A DNA stretch of 51,867 nt from Deltaproteobacteria bacterium (lineage in GTDB: Bacteria; Desulfobacterota; Desulfobacteria; Desulfobacterales; Desulfosarcinaceae), in contig JAKALP010000036.1 in NCBI GenBank assembly GCA_021824175.1, forward strand, positions 1 to 51,867, read 5' to 3'. Below, piece after piece: positions 8,047 through 17,055 of the stretch. The notes under the pieces were generated by a model, which made no database searches, was not told the origin of the DNA, and saw only the letters and a program-made list of their open reading frames with translations. Made by a program: the position numbers and the translations under genes. Each line of letters opens with the position of its first letter. Position 1 is the first letter of the stretch.

Positions 8047-9867
8047 CTACACCCATCGCAAGGCTCGCATTATTTCACGATGGCGCAAGCGTATTCGCGG
8101 CGAAATCTGCAGTTCAACCGCGCGGCCTTCACAGACCAGCCGCCGCAGCTCAGTGGTGACCACGCGCAGGCGGTCATAAGCTGCCAGGTCCATATTACTT
8201 CCCTTGGGCCGGTGCGGCTCTCCCCTTCTTTGTGCATCCGGCGCCTTCCAATCAGAACATAGACTATTCTGCCGATCCACGATCACGCCCTCTTCAAAAA
8301 CCAACAGGTGCTTCAACTCTTGTGGAGCATCGGCCGAGGCCCAGGCCAAAGTGGAATTGCCTATCAGACGAAACCAGCGCGCGCGCCGCAACATATGGGC
8401 CGCATGCATCAGCGCCCCTTCAATGGCGCCGGCCACATCGGCGGGGGCCCACTTGGCTGGCTGGGCTGTGGTAGCGTTTTGAGGTTCTTCTACCTCGGCA
8501 GCTTCCATCTCCGGTTCCGAACCGCACCCCTGGGCGTTGATGACGCGTTGACGCCAGAGCTTGGCACCGATCGCAGCCACGGTCCTCAGCGCGGAACGAT
8601 GCCGTGCTTCATGCGGATGGGAACTGAGGAAAAATTCAAGCCCCTCTACCAGGACGGTAATAGAGGGTCCGGCGGGTGAAGCGAAACCGAAGAACGCGGC
8701 CTTGATGTGTTCAAGGTCATTATTGCCCACAGTCCTGCCTTGGGCCAGCCACCCGGCAAGGGACCGGAGCGACGCGACGGATCGATCATCGGGCAGCGGC
8801 CCCACGCAAAAATGGCGATCAAAGTGGTCGCGCCACTCCAGCAGGTTCCGGCTGCCATACGCGAGATTTCGTCCATCGGGGCGCAAGGCGATGTTGTAGG
8901 GCGGACCGCAGCGCTTGATTTCATCCGATTCCAGCACAGCGGCTTCCAGCGCCGAGCCGGTCGCAACGAAATCAAGATCCTGGGCCTGGGTCAGCATCTC
9001 CAGGATATGCTCCGCATGAGCCGCGCCGGCCCGGAAATAGCTGCTGACGCGCTTCTTGAGGGATTTGGCTTTGCCAATGTAAAGAATCTCGCCGTTGGCG
9101 CGGCGCATGCGATAGATGCCCGGTTGATCGGGAAGGGCGCCGCGAATGCAGCTCTGCATTGGAAAGGCGCGTTTAGCGCGGCCGCGCACAAAGGGTTCGG
9201 CCAGCCACTCATGCAGCGCACCCAGTGTGTTCAACCCGCAGCGCGATTGTAGTAATTCCACCAGGCATTGCCAGATCCGCAAGGTTGCCAGCACATGATC
9301 AGCGCTGCGTTTGAGGGCGGGCACGGCATGACCAAAATAGCCAGCCAGGGCCCGGATGCTCCGGCGCGGCAGCTCCGGCAGCAATCGCTGGGCCATGGCA
9401 TGGGTGCAGATGACCTGAAAAGGAAAACGGCTGTCCGGCGCCAGCATTACATTCAGCTGGTGCAGAAACGGAAGTTCAAAGCGCGCGTAGTGAATCACCG
9501 CCGGACAAATATCCGATGAATTCAGTGATGCCACCTGCCTTGATGCGCCCATCAGTTCTTGCCAGACAACTTCTACCGGAACAGCCTGGGCAAGATCATT
9601 TGCCGAGATACCGGTGATTCGGCTGATCTTCGGCCCAATGGGCCTGTCTTCCATTTGCTGAAGAAGATAAGAGCGGATGGAAGTTTTATCCGGCGGCGTA
9701 CTTGCGCGACCAATCCCCCAGCCGATCTCGAGAAGAGCCCCCTTATCCGGCTTGGCACCAGTGGTCTGGCAATCCAAGGCCAATATGTGCAGCTCACCAA
9801 GAAGTATATCCGTCTTGGGCGGTTCGGGAAGTTCTTGTTTTTGCGTTTTACTTCGGCCTTTATCCAT
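8047..9867 (-). CDS. DnaQ-like exonuclease domain fused to GIY-YIG nuclease
   Basis: The 606-residue protein has an N-terminal DEDD exonuclease-like domain (about 25-205) and a GIY-YIG endonuclease domain (about 240-330), as in the Cho/UvrC-related fusions; the last 270 residues are unassigned. The GIY-YIG site looks intact: GIY 250-252, YIG 263-265, Arg273 and a Glu in ALEAAVLE (308/313). The exonuclease motifs deviate: ExoI reads LDCQTTG, with Gln34 where Glu is usual, ExoII reads ARFELPF with Glu131 for Asp, and the ExoIII His is not evident. That domain may bind rather than cut DNA. ATG 9867 follows GAGG inside the end of rhuM, only 5 bp away, so the two are co-transcribed. Confidence 0.82.
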   Translation of the reverse strand: MDKGRSKTQKQELPEPPKTDILLGELHILALDCQTTGAKPDKGALLEIGWGIGRASTPPDKTSIRSYLLQQMEDRPIGPKISRITGISANDLAQAVPVEVVWQELMGASRQVASLNSSDICPAVIHYARFELPFLHQLNVMLAPDSRFPFQVICTHAMAQRLLPELPRRSIRALAGYFGHAVPALKRSADHVLATLRIWQCLVELLQSRCGLNTLGALHEWLAEPFVRGRAKRAFPMQSCIRGALPDQPGIYRMRRANGEILYIGKAKSLKKRVSSYFRAGAAHAEHILEMLTQAQDLDFVATGSALEAAVLESDEIKRCGPPYNIALRPDGRNLAYGSRNLLEWRDHFDRHFCVGPLPDDRSVASLRSLAGWLAQGRTVGNNDLEHIKAAFFGFASPAGPSITVLVEGLEFFLSSHPHEARHRSALRTVAAIGAKLWRQRVINAQGCGSEPEMEAAEVEEPQNATTAQPAKWAPADVAGAIEGALMHAAHMLRRARWFRLIGNSTLAWASADAPQELKHLLVFEEGVIVDRQNSLCSDWKAPDAQRRGEPHRPKGSNMDLAAYDRLRVVTTELRRLVCEGRAVELQISPRIRLRHREIMRALRWV

Positions 9868-9872
9868 CTACC

Positions 9873-10910
9873 TCAGCTTTTCCGTTTCGGCTGATGTGGC
9901 TGAAGCTGTTGAATGTCCTGCTCCAATTCCCTCAGGCTTTGTTCGTGTTGAATCCTACTCTGCTTTTCACGATATTTGTCATACTCCAGCGCAGCTTTTT
10001 CCAGGGCCATTTGATGGCTGATCTTCCCGGCATGGGTCAGCAGCTCCCGGCCATTCAACTGAATGATGGCATCCAACCGCGCAATCCAGTCCTTCATATA
10101 CATGGGGGTATGTTGCTGCGCCATGGTTTCGGCAAAGGCAAGGTACTGTTCCACCAGCAGCCCCAGCAGTTTAATTTCATCCTCTTTCAAATAGTTCTTG
10201 GCGATGCTGACGTCGCTTTTTCGAATGCCCAGATTGTTGCTTTTATCGAACGACTGCATGCCCAGCAATGGAAGCGCGGCGTCGACGCGGCGAAACACTA
10301 ATTCCGCCGCGGTCTGCTCGCTGATGGCCCAGAGCAGCTTGTTCTGTACCACCTTGAAAAACTCAAGCGTCTTTTCGTCCTTGGGATCGTAATCGATGCT
10401 GGTCGCGTAGATATCCTTGATCTTCTGGTAGAAGAAGCGCTCGGAAAGTCGAATTTCACGGATACGTTCCTGCAGTTCCGTGAAGTAATTCATGGAATTA
10501 CCGCTCTTGAACCGCTCGTTGTTTAGCGCAAAGCCCTTGATGATGTACTCTTTGAGCCGCTGAGTGGCCCAGATGCGAAACTGGGTGCCACGCTGGGATT
10601 TGACGCGGTAGCCCACGGAGATGATCACATCCAGGTTATAAAAGTCTATGGCCCGGGAAACCTGCCGTTCGCCTTCGGCTTGAACCGTTGCAAATTTTGC
10701 AACGGTTGCTTCGGGCCGCAGCTCACCCTCTTTGAACACGCTATTAATGTGCCGAGATATGACCGACTTGTCCCGCTGAAACAGCTCCGCCATCTGATTG
10801 AGCGACAACCATACGGTTTCATTCTCCAAGCGCACATCAACACGTGTCCGGCCATCTGGTGTCTGATAGATCAAAATCTCGGACTGTTTTTGGGGCAGGT
10901 TGTCGGCCAT
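9873..10910 (-). CDS. rhuM: RhuM family protein
   Basis: This 345-residue protein matches the RhuM family named from Salmonella SPI-3: the N-terminal region includes ILIYQTPDG, VWLSLNQMAELFQRDKSVISRHI (a Bro/KilA-N-like DNA-binding segment) and the hallmark ISVGYRVKSQRGTQFRIWAT. The C-terminal third is helical and ends in a Gln/Glu-rich coiled coil (EQSLRELEQDIQQLQ). Despite the virulence label, RhuM proteins are widespread in accessory regions near toxin-antitoxin and restriction loci, and their activity is not established. It directly precedes the nuclease gene, with overlapping translation signals. Confidence 0.88.
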   Translation of the reverse strand: MADNLPQKQSEILIYQTPDGRTRVDVRLENETVWLSLNQMAELFQRDKSVISRHINSVFKEGELRPEATVAKFATVQAEGERQVSRAIDFYNLDVIISVGYRVKSQRGTQFRIWATQRLKEYIIKGFALNNERFKSGNSMNYFTELQERIREIRLSERFFYQKIKDIYATSIDYDPKDEKTLEFFKVVQNKLLWAISEQTAAELVFRRVDAALPLLGMQSFDKSNNLGIRKSDVSIAKNYLKEDEIKLLGLLVEQYLAFAETMAQQHTPMYMKDWIARLDAIIQLNGRELLTHAGKISHQMALEKAALEYDKYREKQSRIQHEQSLRELEQDIQQLQPHQPKRKS

Positions 10911-11213
10911 CTTTATTCTATCCTTTGTCTTTTTCGGTTCATCGCGTGGCCGTCTTCATGCCGGTTTCTTCGGATAGTGAACTTTATAAAATGCACTATT
11001 CCCTCGGCAGTTTTGCCGCCGGCTCGATCTAATTGCTTGGGCTTTCCGCATTGGTGCATAGTTCACACATTATTCAGTAAGCCCTAAGCCGGACAAGCCG
11101 GAACCAAAAAGTTGGATTCGATCAAAAACTCTGTAAACAGTTGCCTGTGGTGGTTTCGCAAATGTCTTCTAAAAATTTGTACGCAAAATGCATTCAATTT
11201 CACCGTTAAGGGA
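10911..11213. other. Spacer upstream of rhuM; no gene seen
   Basis: About 300 bp of lower-GC sequence with no convincing open frame, RNA or repeat. It would carry the promoter of rhuM and the 3' end signals of the MazG-like gene; I see no strong hairpin with a T-run. Confidence 0.5.
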
Positions 11214-11552
11214 CTAATATTGGCTATATTTCAACGCATTCCCCTTGGCCTTAGCCACGGGATATTTCATTCTGTTCTTCTCAATCTTCTCATGGGCTGC
11301 TTCAACCGGATCGATGCCGAGCTTATCCGCTAAATTCACCAAATAGATCAGTACATCTCCGATCTCTTCCTTGATTTTTTCGCGCTTTTCGGGGCTGAGG
11401 TTGCGGCTCTCTTCCTGGGTGAGCCATTGAAAGTGCTCCACCAGCTCGGCCACTTCCACGCTGAGGGCCATGGCCAGGTTCTTGGGGGAGTGATATTGCT
11501 CCCAGTCGCGCTCTTGGGCGAATTGTCTGAGCTTATCGATCAGTGCGTGCAT
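11214..11552 (-). CDS. MazG-like nucleotide pyrophosphohydrolase
   Basis: The 112-residue protein is a single-domain all-alpha NTP pyrophosphatase of the MazG-like/RS21-C6 (dCTP pyrophosphatase) group. It shows the metal-binding pattern: EVAELVEHFQW (ExxE type) in helix 1-2 and EEIGDVLIYL (ExxD) further on, and starts with LIDKLRQFAQERDWEQYHSPKNLAMAL, diagnostic for the group. These enzymes hydrolyse (d)NTPs to monophosphates and pyrophosphate, clearing modified nucleotides. It lies upstream of rhuM on the same strand, separated by 303 bp. Confidence 0.88.
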   Translation of the reverse strand: MHALIDKLRQFAQERDWEQYHSPKNLAMALSVEVAELVEHFQWLTQEESRNLSPEKREKIKEEIGDVLIYLVNLADKLGIDPVEAAHEKIEKNRMKYPVAKAKGNALKYSQY

Positions 11553-11958
11553 TATGCGCCTTCTTCCATCAAAGGTTGAAAAAAGTCATAGGCTTGTCTG
11601 AACCGGCAATATGCATTTTCTGCATATTGCTTTCCTGCTTCAATTCGCCCTCTCTGAAAATTTGGCTTGATGCCAATTTGTGTGAATATCTGAATAAAGT
11701 CACGAATGACAGTCTCGTAAAAAGCCGCTTTCTATCACCCCCGCCCCGCACAAGCTTTGGGATAAACCGCGGCGGTGGGCGGAACCTGATGGATTTACTG
11801 GTTCCCCGCTTTCGCGGGGATGACGACAACGACCGTTTTACTACTTCATACGACTTCATCAAAAGTGGGGCCCTGCAAGGCGCATCACGAATCTATCCTC
11901 TGCGCTGGTGATCAGGCCGGGCTTTGAGCGGAGCAGATTGGGCCAACCCTTTTCCAGG
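11553..11958. other. Spacer without gene; holds dispersed repeat copy 2
   Basis: No gene is visible. The right half is the inverted copy 2 of the 92-bp repeat. A short palindromic TATGCATTTTCTGCATA-like sequence is present near 11610-11626. Confidence 0.5.
11734..11824 (-). repeat. Dispersed GTCATCCCCGC repeat, copy 2 (inverted)
   Basis: Read on the minus strand it starts GTCATCCCCGCGAAAGCGGG, continues GAACCAGTAAATCCATCAGG and ends GCGGGGCGGGGGTGATA, matching copy 1 along its whole length with scattered differences. Its orientation is opposite to copy 1, so the two bracket the nuclease/rhuM/MazG segment. Confidence 0.8.
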
Positions 11959-12843
11959 TCACTGGCCGCCGGACGTATCGAAACCGCCGTCCTGGCAAAA
12001 CCCTTGCCGCGCCAGCCACGGCCGGGAGCGGTCCAGGTTTTGGCGGGCGATTTTTGTACGCGCAAAGCCGCCCTGTTCGGGCGTGGCGCCGGTATAGCCG
12101 CCCAGGGCGAGCATGAGGCAGAAGCTGTTGTAGGCGGCCTGAATCTCGTTGGTGAAGCCCATGGCATCCTGCATGTGGTTGAGGGTGGATTTGATGGTGC
12201 CGGTCCAGGCTGGTGCGGTCAGGTAGTTGTCGGCCACTCGCTCGGCGTAGGCCAAGGTTTCGGCCTCAAGCTGGTCGGCGGGAAAAAGGCGGTTGACGAA
12301 TCCGCAGGCCAGTGCTTCGGCGGCGGGCACGAAGCGGTGTTCGAGAAGTATTTCTTTGGCTTTTTTGGGGCCCAGATCCCAGGGGGCGGAAAAGTACTCC
12401 ACCATGCCGGGTAAAAACAGGGCATCTTCAGCGGCGAAGAGCACGTCCATGGCCGCCGCCAGCATCCAGCCGCCGTAGATGCAGTAGCCATGAACCATGG
12501 CAATGGTGGGCTTGGGGCAGTTGCGCCAGGCCAATGTCTTTTGCACATAGTATTCGTACATATCCGCTACCTTCTTGCGGAAGTCCATGGTCGTGGGTTC
12601 AGCCAGGCCATGTTGATGGCAGTACTCTACGTCTTCCGGCGTGCCGAGGTCGTGGCCGGCGGAAAAGGCCCGGCCGCTGCCGGAGAGCACTATGGCGCCG
12701 CAGGCGTTGTCCGCGGCCGCGGCTTGAAAGGCGCGGTCGACCTCATCGAGCAGTTGATAACCTTGGGCATTGAGCTGATTGGGGCGGTTGAAGATGATGC
12801 GGGCGACTTTGCCGGGTTGGTAGAGGATGTGTCCGAATTCCAT
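11959..12843 (-). CDS. Enoyl-CoA hydratase/isomerase (crotonase) family protein
   Basis: The 294-residue protein belongs to the crotonase superfamily: substrate-binding segment GRAFSAGHDL forms the first oxyanion-hole strand and HGYCIYGGWMLAAAMD the second. The glutamates of classical enoyl-CoA hydratases are not both at the usual positions, so hydratase activity is uncertain; isomerase, hydrolase or decarboxylase activity on an acyl-CoA is possible. The start is ATG with AAAGGAG 5 nt upstream. It is 19 bp downstream of a second crotonase gene and co-transcribed with it. Confidence 0.88.
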   Translation of the reverse strand: MEFGHILYQPGKVARIIFNRPNQLNAQGYQLLDEVDRAFQAAAADNACGAIVLSGSGRAFSAGHDLGTPEDVEYCHQHGLAEPTTMDFRKKVADMYEYYVQKTLAWRNCPKPTIAMVHGYCIYGGWMLAAAMDVLFAAEDALFLPGMVEYFSAPWDLGPKKAKEILLEHRFVPAAEALACGFVNRLFPADQLEAETLAYAERVADNYLTAPAWTGTIKSTLNHMQDAMGFTNEIQAAYNSFCLMLALGGYTGATPEQGGFARTKIARQNLDRSRPWLARQGFCQDGGFDTSGGQ

Positions 12844-12862
12844 GTGCGCTCCTTTCTTTGTT

Positions 12863-13573
12863 CTACACGTTGTAATTCAGCCGCCAATCCAGCAGTTCTT
12901 TTTCGAAGATGTCCAGGACATGGGCCGACTCTTCCTGGCGCAGGAATTTCTTCGTGGCCGCATAGGCGGGCGTGTGCAGTTTGAAGAGCTTTTCGGCATA
13001 GGCGGAAGCGGCCGCCATGATGTCGCCGCCCTCTTCCACCAGATCATCGACGATGCCGCGCTCGAAGGCTTGCCGGGGAGTATAAGGCGTGGCGTGCAGC
13101 AACGCCTCTTTCCAGTAGCGGTGGGGAATGGCGGAGCGGCAGATCAGGGTGATCCAGCTCGGGATGACCATCTTGTTGGCCACTTCATTGATTTGAATGG
13201 TGTAGGGCCCGTCGGCGACCATAAAGCGGTCGCAGGCGTAGGAGAGAATGGCGCCGCCGGCGATGGAATGACCGGCATAGGCCGCGATGGTCGGCACGGG
13301 GAACTGATAGACTCGCAGCATGGTGGTGGCGAAGGTCCGCTGAAATTTGACCTGCTCGCCGAGGTCCTGGGTGGGCAGCAACTTCAGGTCAAGGCCCGCG
13401 GAGAATATGCCCGGCCGGCCGGTAAAGATCAGGACCGCGGCCTTGTCGGCAATGGTCCGGTCCAGAGCCGCATTGAGTTCGCTGAAGAACTCCCAGTTCA
13501 TGGCGTTGACTTTGCCGTCATCAAGGGTGATGCGGGCGATTTGGTCCTCTTTTTCATAGCGCATTTTGGTCAT
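12863..13573 (-). CDS. Enoyl-CoA hydratase/isomerase (crotonase) family protein
   Basis: A compact 236-residue crotonase with the oxyanion-hole segments GIFSAGLDLK and AGHSIAGGAILSYACDRFM. The short length resembles delta3-delta2-enoyl-CoA isomerase-type members. The conserved KVNAMNWEFF segment at the N-terminus and the lack of a canonical second catalytic Glu leave the reaction open. AAGAGG precedes ATG 13573. Together with the downstream crotonase it forms a two-gene operon, so both probably act on one acyl-CoA pathway, perhaps beta-oxidation of a branched or unsaturated acid. Confidence 0.88.
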   Translation of the reverse strand: MTKMRYEKEDQIARITLDDGKVNAMNWEFFSELNAALDRTIADKAAVLIFTGRPGIFSAGLDLKLLPTQDLGEQVKFQRTFATTMLRVYQFPVPTIAAYAGHSIAGGAILSYACDRFMVADGPYTIQINEVANKMVIPSWITLICRSAIPHRYWKEALLHATPYTPRQAFERGIVDDLVEEGGDIMAAASAYAEKLFKLHTPAYAATKKFLRQEESAHVLDIFEKELLDWRLNYNV

Positions 13574-13955
13574 GATGTTCCTCTTTTCCGTTGGATGATG
13601 GTTGCACGTGATCTTGAATTATCTGTTGGCTCCATACATTGGCTAGCGGTAAAATCCAAATTCTCGGGCGCAAGCATGCCGTTCGAAGATGCCGAGCCAT
13701 TCATCGGGATTTCCGGTTACAGATCCCGGATGCGATCTCAGCGCGAAAACAAAAACCTTTCTCCGCATCGCCCGCGTCCCGGCCGCCTTGTTCTGTGAGA
13801 TATCAACTGGCTCTTTATTTAACAATAGCCGCGTTGTGCAGCTCGGGATCATCGCACAGCCAGTCCATGCATGCGGATGCATGATTGACAAATCAATGAA
13901 TATGCAAACTTTTTTACGCGATATTCAGATCTTAAAAACCAAGGAGGTTTCCACC
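13574..13955. other. Divergent spacer between crotonase operon and flavin reductase gene
   Basis: No gene is convincing here. Near the right end lies ATGCATGCGGATGCAT (13867-13882), a dyad made of two palindromic hexamers, followed directly by TTGACA at 13885-13890 on the + strand; a good -10 box is not obvious. It may regulate the downstream flavin reductase gene. Confidence 0.4.
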
Positions 13956-14534
13956 ATGAAAAAAGTCACCCTCGGACCGCAAACGTTGTTGTATCCCATG
14001 CCCGCGTTTCTCATTGGGGCCAACGTGGATGGCAAAGCCAATTTCATGACCGCGGCCTGGAGCGGCATTGCCAACAGCAATCCGCCCATGGTCACCGTGG
14101 CCTTGCAGCATCACCGCCACACTTATAAGGGGATCAAGCAGACCGGCACCTTTTCCATCAATGTGGCATCCGAAGACCAGGTCCGACAGGTTGACTACTG
14201 CGGCATGGTTACGGGCTCGCGGAAGGACAAAACTGCCGATTGCGGGTTCACCATTTTCTATGGCAAGCTGCAGAACGCGCCCCTCATCGAGCAATGCCCG
14301 CTGAATTTGGAATGCAAGGTGATGCACATTCTCAATCTGGGCAGTCATGCCCTGGTGGTGGGTCAGATCGAGGAGGTTCATGCATCCGAGGAGTGTTTGA
14401 CCGACGGCGTGCCGGACGCAGCCAAGGTGAAACCAGTGATGTACAGCCCTGGCCCGGAGAAGCGCTATCACGGCTTAGGAAATTCATTGGCCAAGGCATT
14501 CAGCGTGGGTAATGAGTTGAAGACCAAAGCGTAA
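13956..14534 (+). CDS. Flavin reductase (DIM6/NTAB) family protein
   Basis: The 192-residue protein has the flavin reductase-like split-barrel fold that binds FMN: N-terminal LYPMPAFLIGANVDGKANFMTAAW, the central NPPMVTVAL and a later FSINVASEDQVRQVDYCG. In anaerobes this family supplies electrons or acts as an FMN-containing redox protein rather than feeding monooxygenases. ATG 13956 is fixed by AAGGAGG 8 nt upstream; a longer frame upstream is not translated. It is followed 30 bp later by a DinB-fold gene on the same strand. Confidence 0.88.
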   Translation: MKKVTLGPQTLLYPMPAFLIGANVDGKANFMTAAWSGIANSNPPMVTVALQHHRHTYKGIKQTGTFSINVASEDQVRQVDYCGMVTGSRKDKTADCGFTIFYGKLQNAPLIEQCPLNLECKVMHILNLGSHALVVGQIEEVHASEECLTDGVPDAAKVKPVMYSPGPEKRYHGLGNSLAKAFSVGNELKTKA

Positions 14535-14564
14535 TTAAGCGAATCCGCAACATAAGGAGAACCC

Positions 14565-15134
14565 ATGAGTGAGGAATTGGTGCTCGACTCTCTGCGCCGC
14601 CGCATGCGGGCCATGTTTTCGTTATACGAAGAGGCCACGGCGACCATGAACGCTGCCCAGGTGAACCACCGCGAACGCGAGGGGGTTCTACCCATGGCCT
14701 TCAGCCTGTTCCATTTTATCAATCTGGCGGATACGGCCTCAGCAGCGCTGATGGGAGGGCCACCCCTGTGGGACGCGTCCTGGGAAAGCCGCATCCAGCC
14801 GGGGATTGCCGACCATGGCAAACATCGCACGGTGGCCGAAATGCAGCATCAGCAGATCGGTGACTTTCCAGCTTTTATCGAATATATGAAGGCGGTCTTT
14901 GCCCGAATCGAAACATGGCTGGCCAAGCTTGCACCTCCGGAATTAGGACGGGTGATGGTGCAACGACCGTTTCCGCCCCAACTTGCCAGCACTTTCAGTG
15001 CGCGTGTGGCTGGAGACCAGGGAATCACGGTGCTCGACGGCATCGAATGCTGGATCTACCAGCATGGGCTGCGGCATATGGGGGAGATCGAGCTGGCGCG
15101 AAGCTTTGTGGGGCTGCAGGGCATGACGTCGTAG
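14565..15134 (+). CDS. DinB-like four-helix-bundle protein
   Basis: This 189-residue protein resembles the DinB/YfiT-like metal-binding helical bundle family: a histidine in helix 2 (LFHFINLAD) and the paired histidines near the C-terminus (YQHGLRHMGEIELAR) are the expected metal ligands. Members act as thiol-dependent transferases or remain uncharacterised. It has a good ribosome site (AAGGAGAA) and follows the flavin reductase gene closely, so both are probably one operon; the pairing suggests a redox or thiol function, but this is inference. Confidence 0.75.
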   Translation: MSEELVLDSLRRRMRAMFSLYEEATATMNAAQVNHREREGVLPMAFSLFHFINLADTASAALMGGPPLWDASWESRIQPGIADHGKHRTVAEMQHQQIGDFPAFIEYMKAVFARIETWLAKLAPPELGRVMVQRPFPPQLASTFSARVAGDQGITVLDGIECWIYQHGLRHMGEIELARSFVGLQGMTS

Positions 15135-15288
15135 CGTCAGGCAAATTTTCTTTGGACAGGGTTAACATGTGTTGAGCTTGCTAGCCTACTCAACATCGAT
15201 ATTCCTTTAGAAAGGCACCGACTTTCGCCGGAGTAATTGGCCGGCCCTTCTCATCCTTTCTTCGGCCTTCAAGATGCCAACAAATGGC

Positions 15289-16551
15289 TCAATTGCCAAT
15301 GGTCACAAGGGGCACGCCGCCGGCATTGAGAATATCTCCGGCCCGGCTTTGCATGAAGAGCTGGCCGTCGGTGTAGAGATCGTTGGTATAAAATGATTGG
15401 CCGCCAGCGCCGGGACCGAAAAGCAACGCGATTGCGCCCGCATCGGCGAACTTGCGCAAATGATCCGTGCCATTGGCAAAGAAGTATTCGGGCCGATTGT
15501 CTTTATACCCCTCCCGCGGTCCGTCGTTGTTCCAGATGTTGAGGTGGTTGGAGTTGCCCAGGGGGATTTGCCACAGCACCCAGCGTTTTCTTGATTTGAT
15601 GTTCCACAAGCGCATCCATTCGGCATAGCGGTTAAAGCTTTTGCTGTTGATGGAAGCACTGTCGGAAGCATCCCACCAGCGCTGCTGGCCGAGTCCTTCG
15701 TGGACTTCATAGAAGCCTGAATCGCGATCCAGGGGATCGCCCACCAGCACATCATAGGTGTCGCCGGTGACATTGGCGGCCAGCCCGAGCTTCGATAGGA
15801 AAGCATAGGCCTTATCGACTTCAGGCTGCAGCGGGACATCGGTCTAATAATAGCTGATATCCTTCTGGGGCGCCCAGGCCGAGATGTGCATGCCCAATAT
15901 CACTTTATCGGCGCCCACGGCCTGGCGGATTTTTAAAAAGGCCAGGCCCCAGCCCGCGGCGGTATTGGGCAACCCCTGAAGTTCAGACATACCGGTGGCG
16001 GCCACGGCCGAATAGGCGTTGGGGTTGTCGCCTGATTGAATCTCCATGTAGGCGTAACCATCACCCTCCATCAGCACCAGCACCGGTTTGTCAAAATCTT
16101 TACAGCGTTGCATCAATACTTTGAAATCATCGAAGTACTGCGCCATAGTAGAAGCACTCTGGGTGGTAGTCAAAAAGGCGCTTTCGTTGTAATTGGAATA
16201 ACCGTTTATGCAGTAGTACTGCACTACGGGAATAAATCCAGACTTATCACACTCTTCCATGAAAGCCAGACCCCATTGGCCGCTGTTGGTCTGGTCCCAG
16301 CCCCAATTATTGCGCCAGCCATAAACGAAGTAGTGATAACGCATGTCCCAAGCCACACCACTCTCCGCCATCCAAGTCTCATTTGGCTCTTCCATCAGCC
16401 CCACGCTTAACCTCGCCGGCAGCCCATCCGGCACATCGCCATAAGCCTGGTCGCCCGCCGGTTCAGTGGTGCCCACAGCCACATTCCACATGACAGCCCA
16501 AAGAATGATTTCATCCACGATGATCGCAGCAACCCCATATCTCCTCCTCAT
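15289..16551 (-). pseudogene. Secreted hydrolase-like protein, split by in-frame TAG
   Basis: Two minus-strand segments in one frame, 16551-15844 and 15843-15289, are separated only by a TAG at 15844-15846. Read through, they give one ~420-residue protein: WDMRYHYFVYGWRNNWGW, PVLVLMEGDGYAYME, VILGMHISAWAPQKDISYY, then after the TAG TDVPLQPEVDKAYAFLSKLG and YAEWMRLWNIKSRKRWVLWQ. The aromatic-rich sequence resembles secreted carbohydrate-active, TIM-barrel-like proteins, but I cannot assign a family. The N-terminus has a poor signal peptide, so the 5' end may also be damaged. Most likely a nonsense-mutated pseudogene; stop-codon readthrough or pyrrolysine insertion are less likely alternatives. 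Confidence 0.7.
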
Positions 16552-17055
16552 GGCATCCAGGCCCTATAGGTCATCCTCGCCGGCCAAAGAGGCACTTCAT
16601 GCTGCCTTCACCGGACAATGGATGGTGCCCTCCCCAATCACAGGCACAATGCATGCCCGGTTGCGCCAAGAAGCAATTCAGATAAAAATATATAAAATAC
16701 CAGAAGGTTGCGGCGATCGATTCGGCATTGAACAACATGATAGAAATATAGCTGCTGTAAATGTGTGCACATACGGTAACGTCATGCGCTGTTTTCAACA
16801 TGCCGTCATATGACTTTCGATCCGAGTTTCGTTATCTTTGTTACTGAACGCGTGGTTCCGCTTTGATCCGGACCTTGGCGGGTCCGTATCCAGTCCCATA
16901 AATCGACACAAAAACATTGTCATAATGAATCTTAGCCGCTAAAAAAACGAATTCTTATACTTGTCCTGCGCCGGACGGATGAGGATGCCCATTAAAAAGA
17001 AGCAACTCATGGATGGGCGATAGAAAAGCGCTGCAATCACTTTAGGCGAGGAATC
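16552..17055. other. 500-bp spacer; no gene seen
   Basis: No credible coding frame. A short A/T-rich stretch occurs near 16680-16700 and a TGTGCACA palindrome near 16762. A hairpin GGACC-N6-GGTCC lies near 16875-16890. The 3' end carries GGCGAGG, the ribosome-binding site of the thioesterase gene. It may contain eroded 5' sequence of the split gene to its left. Confidence 0.5.

Noticed and set aside
15844-15846. Pyrrolysine codon in the split secreted protein
   Set aside because: Pyrrolysine is known from methylamine methyltransferases and a few others; nothing in this protein suggests it and no pyl gene is in the window. Kept only as something to exclude.
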